Positions 57,186-64,000 of a stretch of DNA of 64,000 nucleotides are shown piece after piece. How positions within the stretch are numbered: the stretch's first letter is position 1; each line of letters begins with the position of its first letter. The notes beneath the pieces are model-generated. The model saw only the letters and a program-made list of their open reading frames with translations, was not told where the DNA came from and did not search any database. The position numbers and the translations under genes were made by a program. Origin of the DNA: Edaphochlamys debaryana (taxonomy: Eukaryota > Chlorophyta > Chlorophyceae > Chlamydomonadales); assembly GCA_016858145.1 (NCBI GenBank), contig JAEHOE010000047.1:682001-746000 (forward strand), given 5' to 3'.

Positions 57186-58556
57186 ATGACCCGCCGACCT
57201 AACATGCGCGCATGCACGCGGGCGCTCAGCTGCTGGCTAGCTCTGGCACTGTGGCTATCCGCTGTGGCTACGGACGTGGTGGCGACGCCCACGTATCCTC
57301 CACTGGCTCCAGAGCCGCACACCATGCCGACATTCCCCGATCCAACCGCCCCGCCATCGCCCGAGCCACCCTCGCCCGAGCCTCCTCTACAGCCTCCACC
57401 GTCGCCCTCACCTCCTCCGCCCAAGAACGGAAGAGGCCCGCAGCGGCTTAGCCCATCGCCCTCCCCACCGCCGCCGCCGCCCTTGGCACCCCTGCCCCCC
57501 ACGGCACCGTCTCCTTCGCCACCCTCGCCCCTACCCCCGCCGGCGCCCTCGCCTCCGCGGCCGCCCAAGGTCGTCGCTGCGGGTGGCAAGGGCGGTAACG
57601 GAGGAGGCCAAGGCCGCCGACTGAGCGAACAGGACCCTCCATCCTACCCTCCGGCGCTCCCGCCGCCGGCCGTTCCGCACTCCATGCCCACGTCGCCAGA
57701 CCCTCCCGCTCCGGTTCCGTCCTACCCGCCTTCACCTCCCCCCGTTCTGGACCACGTGCCTTCGTCGCCCAGCCTCCCGCCGCCTTCTACCCCAGCCGTA
57801 CCCTCGACGCCGCCTCCTCTCCTGCCCACCGCGCCGCCGCCCGCAGCCCCTGCGGACCCCTCAACACCGCCTCCCTTCGTGCCTACCGCGCCGCCGCCAG
57901 CCGCCCCTGCGGTCCCCTCGAGGCCGCCCCCTCTCGTGCCCAGCGCGCCGCCGCCCTCAGCCCCGGCCGTTCCCTCGACGCCGCCCCCATTGGTGCCCAG
58001 CGCGCCGCCGCCATCTCTGCCGCCGTCCCCGCCCCCATCCCCGCCCCCATCCCCGCCGCCATCCCCGCCCCCATCCCCGCCGCCGTCTCCGCCGCCATCT
58101 CCTCCCCCCTCTCTGCCGCCATCTCCTCCCCCCTCTCCGCCGCCATCCCCGCCGCCGTTTCCGCGACCATCTCCGCCCCCGTCGCCGCCCCCATCGCCAC
58201 CCCCACCGTCGCCGGACCCTCCCTCGCCCTCTCCGCCAAAGGCCAAACCCGGCCAGAAGGCATCGCCCCCGCCTTCCCCGCCGCCTTCACCCCCGCCTTC
58301 GCCTCCACCCTCGCCACCGCCTTCGCCACCGTCTGTACCAGTGGCCCAACTTCCGTCCACTCCCCCGTCTGCGCCGCCCCCTTCGCCCCCTCCACCGCCG
58401 TCGCCCCCGCCCCCGCCCTCACCGCCCAAGGCCGGGGGTAACACCGGTGCTGGTGGGGGCAACGGCAAGAATGGCAGGAGGCGCCTTCAGGCCCAGGAGG
58501 AGAGGGGGCAGCGGCATGCCGTGCCCGCCAGGCGGCGCCGACGTTTTGCAGCTTAG
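57186..58556 (+). CDS. secreted hydroxyproline-rich (Ser-Pro repeat) cell-wall glycoprotein
   Basis: Intronless, 456 aa from the ATG at 57186; Mets at 57135 and 57204 are in frame, but 57186 gives the best signal peptide (basic MTRRPNMRACTR then CWLALALWLSAVATDVVA). The mature protein is dominated by SPPPSP, APSTPPP and PAVPS repeats, the substrate for prolyl hydroxylation and arabinosylation in volvocine walls. There is no folded pherophorin domain. Two Gly-rich basic modules interrupt or end the repeats: GGNGGGQGRRLSEQ at about 142-155 and GGGNGKNGRRRLQAQE near the C-terminus; both end in RRL. The tail is basic (PARRRRRFAA). A TGTAA lies at 59120-59124. Family is clear; exact orthology is not. 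Confidence 0.88.
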   Translation: MTRRPNMRACTRALSCWLALALWLSAVATDVVATPTYPPLAPEPHTMPTFPDPTAPPSPEPPSPEPPLQPPPSPSPPPPKNGRGPQRLSPSPSPPPPPPLAPLPPTAPSPSPPSPLPPPAPSPPRPPKVVAAGGKGGNGGGQGRRLSEQDPPSYPPALPPPAVPHSMPTSPDPPAPVPSYPPSPPPVLDHVPSSPSLPPPSTPAVPSTPPPLLPTAPPPAAPADPSTPPPFVPTAPPPAAPAVPSRPPPLVPSAPPPSAPAVPSTPPPLVPSAPPPSLPPSPPPSPPPSPPPSPPPSPPPSPPPSPPPSLPPSPPPSPPPSPPPFPRPSPPPSPPPSPPPPSPDPPSPSPPKAKPGQKASPPPSPPPSPPPSPPPSPPPSPPSVPVAQLPSTPPSAPPPSPPPPPSPPPPPSPPKAGGNTGAGGGNGKNGRRRLQAQEERGQRHAVPARRRRRFAA

Positions 58557-59570
58557 GTACACAGATGCAGCTTAGTATTGCCTACCATGTACTGCTTGAC
58601 GCTGTGTACCGGTAGAGGTTCTCCTTGGAAAGGCTCGAGGAAGCTGAGGTGTCCTTGCGGGCGCACGGCCCTCTCGTTGTGAACTGGGTCAGGCACTTAG
58701 GGGGGGAAGGGGGGGCAATTTACGGTGACAGGGCGGCGTGGGGAAGCATCATGCATGGCCCTACGGGAGCAGGGAAGCATGAACGCGGAGGTAGGACGCT
58801 GCTATGCTTGATGAGTCAAGGCATGGAGGGATGGGCGGGCGGGGAAGCCGAGTGGGGTTGAGCGCCCCCTCCTTCTGTTGCGTAGGTCCGTCATCATAGT
58901 GAGGGTGCTTGGCAGGAATACCGTATAGAGCATCTTAAGACTGAAGTTTTGACAGTGGATTGGTGGTATCAAGTAGCATGTGTGTACATGGTTGCGCATA
59001 ACATTTGCCAAATTAGCCTGTGCATGTGTGAGGGGGTTGTCTAGGAGAGAGGTGCGTGGCTACCGCAGGGTGAACTTGCCACCTTCCGTGCTGAAGAATG
59101 TACCGACGCTGTTGGTTTGTGTAAGTCTCTGATCTTTTTGATGGCGCCTTCCGCTCCCGCCCAGCGGCCCGCGGCGCCCAGCCGCCCAGCCGCGTCGGTT
59201 CAGAACAACCAGCCGCCACCCAGCGCAGACGGGAGTCCGGTTGCCACAGCCCGAGTTGCCGTACTAGACTGGTGCGGAATTTGTTTATGCCTGCGCGTGC
59301 TGCCCAGTGGAGGGAAAGGGGGTCAAGCGGAACTGCAGGCAGTCGTGGGCGGGTCCGGGGGCTGCGGGCGGGGCCATGGCAGCGAATGTGTGTCGCCCTG
59401 CCTGCCAGTGTCAACCCTACCTCCTGCGCAACAGACATAAGCCATAACCTACTTGACGTGTTCAGTGGCGGCTAAGCCGCGACTCTGGGCCTGGCGCCCA
59501 GCGCTGTACCGCTGGGCCCAGCGCGCATCTACGAGCAGCTGTCGCCAACCGCGCGTCGCTGGGCGCCCGC
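58557..59570. other. 3' UTR and intergenic region
   Basis: Contains the glycoprotein 3' end (TGTAA 59120-59124). Near 59490-59560 several copies of ctgggc/gcccag form inverted repeats (for example cctggcgcccagcgc with gctgggcccagcgc) just upstream of the next TATA box, a possible regulatory cluster. Confidence 0.45.
59120..59124 (+). terminator. putative poly(A) signal TGTAA, wall glycoprotein
   Basis: Lies about 560 bp after the stop codon. Confidence 0.45.
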
Positions 59571-59578
59571 ATATAAAC
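59571..59578 (+). promoter_or_regulatory. TATA box of the small gene at 59817
   Basis: atataaac about 245 bp before the ATG, preceded by the inverted gcccag cluster. The 5' UTR would be about 210 nt. Confidence 0.6.
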
Positions 59579-59816
59579 TCTCCACTGGGGTGCTAGATTA
59601 TAGCAACTAGACCATACACACACTCGCTAAAAAGGCGCAACCTAGGTGTACGCACTCAGACAGGCAGGCGAGTTACCGCGTCGCGCGCGAGTACGCAGGA
59701 GTACACCCCAAGGGTGCTCTCCCTTGACATTGCTTCATCCGTCACCGCAGTTGCTGGCATAAAGCAGCATCCCAACCGCGATCGTCAGTCCGTGAGGGTC
59801 CGTGTCGACTTCTGCC

Positions 59817-60104
59817 ATGGGTCTCCTCGGCGCCATTTCCCGCGGCGTGGGCTCCGCCGTGCAGGGCGGGTTGCACGCAGCTGGCGAGGGCATCGGCTAT
59901 GTTGCTGACCTTCCCCGCGAGGCGGCCCGCGGTGTGGAGCATGGAGTCACTCGGGGCCCCGGTTTCGTGGTGGAGACGGCGGTGGCTGCACCCCAGGTGG
60001 TGGGCCGCGTCGTGAGCACGGCGGATGGGATGGCAACGGGCGTGGCGGTGGCGGGCATGGATGCGGTGCGGAGGGGCGCAAGCGGGGTCTCCAGGAGGCT
60101 GTGA
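59817..60104 (+). CDS. small Gly/Val/Ala-rich MGL protein (unknown function)
   Basis: Intronless, 95 aa. The start is ATG 59817 in a strong context (gccATGG). The sequence is rich in Gly, Val and Ala with regularly spaced Arg and His: MGLLGAISRGVGSAVQGGLH, then VADLPREAARGVEHGV and a second amphipathic stretch PQVVGRVVSTADGMATG. No signal peptide or transmembrane helix; the pattern suggests amphipathic helices that could bind membranes or lipid droplets (inference). VADLPREAARGVE matches VANFPREVVGVVE of the small protein at 50814. A TATA box lies upstream and TGTAA at 60296-60300, so the transcription unit is well defined. No known family recognised. Confidence 0.7.
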   Translation: MGLLGAISRGVGSAVQGGLHAAGEGIGYVADLPREAARGVEHGVTRGPGFVVETAVAAPQVVGRVVSTADGMATGVAVAGMDAVRRGASGVSRRL

Positions 60105-62763
60105 GCCGGCAGGGGCAGAGGCCACGGGCCTTAGGTGCAGGCGTTCTTGGGCGGCGGGCGGGCAGTGAGGGGTTTAGGTTGGGGCGGATGGCGTCTGACG
60201 TTGGCGGGAGGGGGCCACGGAAGCAGGCAGAGCGCTCGGTGCTGGAGTGCATGCAGAAGAGACATGCTTGACGCTCGTGAACTAACGACTACCGCTGTAA
60301 CACTCGAGGATAGTCAGGCGTGTGCAGCCCCTGAGCCGGCAGTGCCTCCCCCCCCCTGAACACTCACTAGGTAGGCGCCTGCCACGTGCGCATACCATGT
60401 TCCCGCGACGGGCCTCCTCCCTGGCAACAGCATTGCCACAAGCAGCATCGCCGCAGATCAGCATAACCGTGCTCAGCTGCATCCCTGGTCTACGTAGCCC
60501 GCGCATACCGCATGTCGCGCTTCAAGGGCTTCGGGCCGTGAAGATTCCCGAGCCACATGGTTCACCCCCAAACCCCAGGCTAACTTGCTGTGGCGGTGGC
60601 GGAGTGGCCATCCCGCAGGTATGGGGAAGGTCGAGGCATAAGGAGCATGCTCGAGCAATCGCATGCCTTACATGAATTTATCAGATGCAGCATATGGATC
60701 AAGGTGCAAGCAACGCAGGCTCTCTTACTACATGCTTTCTGGTTCTCCCTACGACAAGCCACTGAAACGACACACAGCAACATCCCTGCAGCTGGCCCCA
60801 GGCAGGCTAGCACACCACCAGACACGTTGCGCCATGGGGGCAGCGCCTGCTGTGTCCGCCATCGCACCATATCCCTCACACCTGCTGTACACATGACTCC
60901 AGCCGCCGTGTAGGCCCAGTGGCATGCCCCTTCACGCGGCTTCGCAACATAACTGCATGACAACAGCCTGCTGATGGCCAATAAGTTGATGTCCTCCTGT
61001 CTGCCACTGCCGGCTTGCCAACTCAACTTCTTAGCCCGCCCCTCAATGAAAGCTGAAGGCTTAGGGTTGCCAAGGTAGAGAGACAAGCGGAGGAAAGATA
61101 AAGCTCAAGAGCAACTACCAGCAAAGCTCCAGTCACCATGGCAATCTAGCCTCCTCGCAGTTTCGGCGGGTGCCTTTGCCCTTGTACGCTAGCTCGACGC
61201 TTTGCAGAGAGACCCCTCGGCCACCAAACAAAGTAAGAAGTCTAGGCCACCTGAAGGCCCCCGCAGGATGCGCGGGTGCTGGTGCAGCGACATAGGACAC
61301 GGCGCAAACAAGGAGCGCCGCAAGTTAAAAGCTTAAAACATACCTCCAGAAGGGCGTGCCACGCAGGCACCGAGCCATGAACACACGTAGCTTGACCTTT
61401 CAGTGCTGACGTAAAGATCCCGGGCGAAGATGCAGCCCAGGGATGCTCCCCAGTGCAGATCAAACGCAGATACAATGCGCCCAACGCAGAACAAGCTGCC
61501 TAAGAAATCGTACGGCCCACAACTCGCAAACCAACCGTCCACCACAGAACCTGTCAGCTCCACCAGCCAGTCCTGCCAAAGGCAAACAAGAGCGAGCGCA
61601 TCCACGGAAGGAAGAGAGCACAGACAACACGCACGATCAAGCAGCACTTGGCCGCATGCATACCCCTCCCCCTAAGCTTTATGGGCCCGCAATCGTGGTT
61701 CCCGTGCTTCGACAGCGCCGGGGGCCGCGCAATTCGCCGCCCCGCCAGCCCTCCAAAGCACGAGTACGTCTGGCAGTTTTTGTTCGCAGTTATGTGTCGC
61801 CCTGTAGTAGCCGCTAGCCTTCCGCGTCTCCCGTCCGATGGCACCCGTTACGAGTAGCCCATACACGCACAACTGAACCGCAAGCCCAACACAGGGACTG
61901 AGTCAAGCAAACGCCGACTGCTGAATAGGTGGGTAGAAAGACAAGCTGCATACGAACTCCCCTGTACACTTCACTCGCACCTGCGCCGTTGTTAGATAGC
62001 ACAACGTAAAGGCGCTCAATAGAATAACCCGTCAGGACCGAGCCTGGACGGCAGACGCTCCACGAGATGCGCACCGCCCCAACCACCCAACCGGTTGTGA
62101 TGCAGCGCCCTCTTTGCAAGTTTCACCCTGACTACCCCGTCCGGAGGGCCTCACTGCTGCAGCGAAGCCCTCATATAAGTCCTCAAAAAGCCCAAATCAA
62201 CTCGAACCCTTGAGCGAGGCTTCCCAACGCCTATCCAACCCACTGGCCTCTATGTCAACAGCCCTTCCCCCACTTTCAGCTAGCTAAGCACGATACGCCT
62301 GAGTTGCCCATCCCTGCTGCGGGCCCTCAAATTATTCCGAGCCAGTCGGGCTCAACCAGTAGTTGCCTATCTGGATGCTAGCTAGCTACCTCCACCTCCC
62401 AAAAACACAGATGGACTGCTTCGGGCGTGTACCGCCCAGTGATACTGCGTCTGACACGCAGACCTCCAGAGTCGCCGCGCGGCACCCAGTGCAACTTGGC
62501 GTCAAGGCTTGGAAGAGAGCCGCGCCGAGCCACGTAACTCCCTCACAAAGCCCTCGCAACACGCCGCGTGCATTGCACTGGCCAGTGTCTTGCGTTCCGT
62601 GCGTAGGCGCCATGCTGAACACCTGAGATCACAAAGCAAGGCATCTAAAAATCGACCAACTACCAATAAAGAGATACCGCATGTTGCGCGCATGAGGGCT
62701 ACCTCAGCATTCAGCACCGACAGCCCGTGCTCAGTTGCCGTTGCCTCTGCAACTACCCGGGCC
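60105..62763. other. intergenic region, no gene recognised
   Basis: About 2.6 kb with lower GC than its neighbours. It contains the 3' end of the small gene (TGTAA 60296-60300). I looked for tRNA boxes, snRNA cores and splice-linked exons on both strands and saw none. It should include the 3' UTR of the minus-strand gene that starts at 62764. Confidence 0.4.
60296..60300 (+). terminator. putative poly(A) signal TGTAA, small MGL gene (plus)
   Basis: Lies 192 bp after the stop codon. Confidence 0.5.
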
Positions 62764-64000
62764 TTAGGCGGTTGCGCCTGGGGCCATGAAGTGCGAGGGG
62801 TAGGGCGCCACGTCCGGACGGGGCCCAGGGGCCATGCGATAGGCCCGGGCGGGGCCCGGTGGGAGCGCTCCGTGGGGCAGGTGGCCGTACGGCCCCGCCC
62901 CCGGCGGCGGCGGCGCAGCGATGCTGGCGGCGGCGCCCGGCGGCGGCGGCGGGGCTGGCATACGGCGGTACCGGATGGGGGCGCCGGGCGGCATCATGTA
63001 CGGCATGTACCCGGGCGCGTAGCCGTGCGGCCACGCCCTGCCTGGCGGCGGCGTCCCGGCCGTCGGCAGGGCCGGGCGGAGGACCGACTGTCCCGTGGAT
63101 GCCGCGGCCGGCGGCGTCACCGGCGCAGATGTGCCCTCGGACGCTGGCGGCGGCGCTGCAAGGGCGGACACAGCGCAGGGAGGGGCAGTGAAGCTTGACG
63201 GCGGCGCGCTTCCCCACTGGCCCGACGCCGGCTGGGAGCAGGCCTCGGTCGGCGGCCGCGGTGGCGGAGGTGCGGCAGCGGGGACCTGGGCGCCGCTGGC
63301 GGCGGGCGGCGGCGGGGCGCCGTACGGCGGGTAGCCTGGCGGAGGCACCCAGTAGCCGTACGGCAGCCGACGGCGGATGTTGCGTCCAGCCGGCGGCAGC
63401 GGAGCGCCATGCCGCGGCGGCAGTGGAGCGCCATGCCGCGGCGGCAGCGGGGGGCCAGCGGCGCCGTCAGCGGCGCTTGGCGGTAGCGACGGCGGCTGCC
63501 ACTGGGGGCCCCATGGCGGAAGTGCCGCCGGCGCGGCGGCGTGGGCCGCACCAGCCGGCGGCTGCGCCGCCGGCGGTAGAGGCGCCGCCGGTGCCGGCGG
63601 ATCGGCGGCGGCGGGGCTGTTGGCGGCGCTGCCGGCCGAGAGGATGGCGTAGTACTCCGCCGCGGCGGCGGCGTCGACCTCAGCCTCGGTGGCGGCGTCG
63701 CCGGGGTAACCCAGATCGCCGCCGGCCTCCTCGCCCACGCAGTCCTCCAGCAGCACTTGCTCCCAAAAGGAAAGCGCCGCCCTGTCGTCCTCCTCCTCCT
63801 CGGGGTTGAGGGCGGCACCCTCGGGCGACGCAGCGGGTGCCGGGCCGGCAGAGCCTCCCGACTCAGCCAAGTGGCCCGCCATGCCGGAACCGGTTCCCGA
63901 GCCTTGGGCCTCGGTCACGCGCTGCGCCAAGCCGGAAGCCGGCGCGGCATGAAGCGGGCTGCCCGAGGACGCCACGGCCGCGGGTGGGCTCGCGGTCGCG
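62764..64000 (-). CDS. Pro/Ala-rich protein, 3' part only (cut by the window edge)
   Basis: An open frame runs from the right edge of the window to TAA at 62766-62764, about 410 residues, without an in-frame ATG near the edge, so the start and probably more exons lie outside. Near its beginning is an acidic, possibly structured patch (NPEEEEDDRAALSFWEQVLL, then EDCVGEEAGGDLGYPGD). The rest is Pro/Ala/Gly/Tyr-rich with LPPRHGAP repeats and GYWVPPPGYPPYG, resembling disordered activation or RNA-granule regions. Codon positions keep the GC bias of neighbouring coding exons. Family not recognised; a nuclear regulatory protein is only a guess. Confidence 0.6.
   Translation of the reverse strand, partial: ATASPPAAVASSGSPLHAAPASGLAQRVTEAQGSGTGSGMAGHLAESGGSAGPAPAASPEGAALNPEEEEDDRAALSFWEQVLLEDCVGEEAGGDLGYPGDAATEAEVDAAAAAEYYAILSAGSAANSPAAADPPAPAAPLPPAAQPPAGAAHAAAPAALPPWGPQWQPPSLPPSAADGAAGPPLPPRHGAPLPPRHGAPLPPAGRNIRRRLPYGYWVPPPGYPPYGAPPPPAASGAQVPAAAPPPPRPPTEACSQPASGQWGSAPPSSFTAPPCAVSALAAPPPASEGTSAPVTPPAAASTGQSVLRPALPTAGTPPPGRAWPHGYAPGYMPYMMPPGAPIRYRRMPAPPPPPGAAASIAAPPPPGAGPYGHLPHGALPPGPARAYRMAPGPRPDVAPYPSHFMAPGATA

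Noticed and set aside
57068..58468. Minus-strand Gly-rich frames opposite the wall glycoprotein
   Set aside because: Antisense of SPPP repeats; the plus strand has a signal peptide and a known protein type.

Overview
The window looks like nuclear DNA of a volvocine green alga (Chlamydomonas/Volvox/Gonium type). The signs are very high GC in coding sequence, genes split into many short exons with GC-rich introns, TGTAA (the chlorophyte poly(A) signal) downstream of most plus-strand stops, long Ala/Gly/Pro/Gln-rich tails, and an Ser-Pro-repeat cell-wall glycoprotein. I built gene models by hand from splice sites and phases; every multi-exon model below sums to a multiple of three.

Layout. (a) 18632-2377 (-): a 30-exon gene for a ZRANB3-type SNF2 annealing helicase with a C-terminal HNH nuclease, carrying a very large Q/P-rich N-terminus. 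A U2 spliceosomal snRNA gene (7079-about 6887, same strand) sits inside one of its introns. (b) 26059-21599 (-): a 12-exon SnRK2-like Ser/Thr kinase with a probable N-myristoylation site. (c) 27105-31263 (+): a 12-exon HMG-CoA lyase, with an 11-bp minisatellite in one intron. (d) 32667-37196 (+) and 51842-55769 (+): two multi-exon genes for large single-pass membrane proteins (1141 and 1139 residues). They share a signal-peptide exon, the same phase-1 first intron, eight ectodomain cysteines in the same order and a giant last exon. I recognise no known family; this is the best candidate for something undescribed. (e) 37197-45499: a gene-poor, repeat-rich block with tandem repeats of 169 bp, about 235 bp and 9 bp, and a large inverted-repeat (fold-back) structure. 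(f) 45500-49117 (+): a 12-exon caleosin/peroxygenase of lipid droplets, with a TATA box, a TGACGTCA site and a duplicated promoter block. (g) 50814-50329 (-) and 59817-60104 (+): two small intronless proteins, both starting MGL and sharing a VAxxPRE motif. (h) 57186-58556 (+): an intronless secreted hydroxyproline-rich glycoprotein. (i) 64000-62764 (-): the 3' part of a Pro/Ala-rich protein gene cut by the window edge.

The genes do not form a single pathway. Caleosin (lipid-droplet oxidation) and HMG-CoA lyase (leucine/ketone-body catabolism) are both metabolic, the helicase and U2 serve DNA repair and splicing, and the glycoprotein plus the two 8-Cys membrane proteins point to the cell surface. 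A recurrent feature is an unusually high number of GC-AG introns: five that look unavoidable and two more that are likely.
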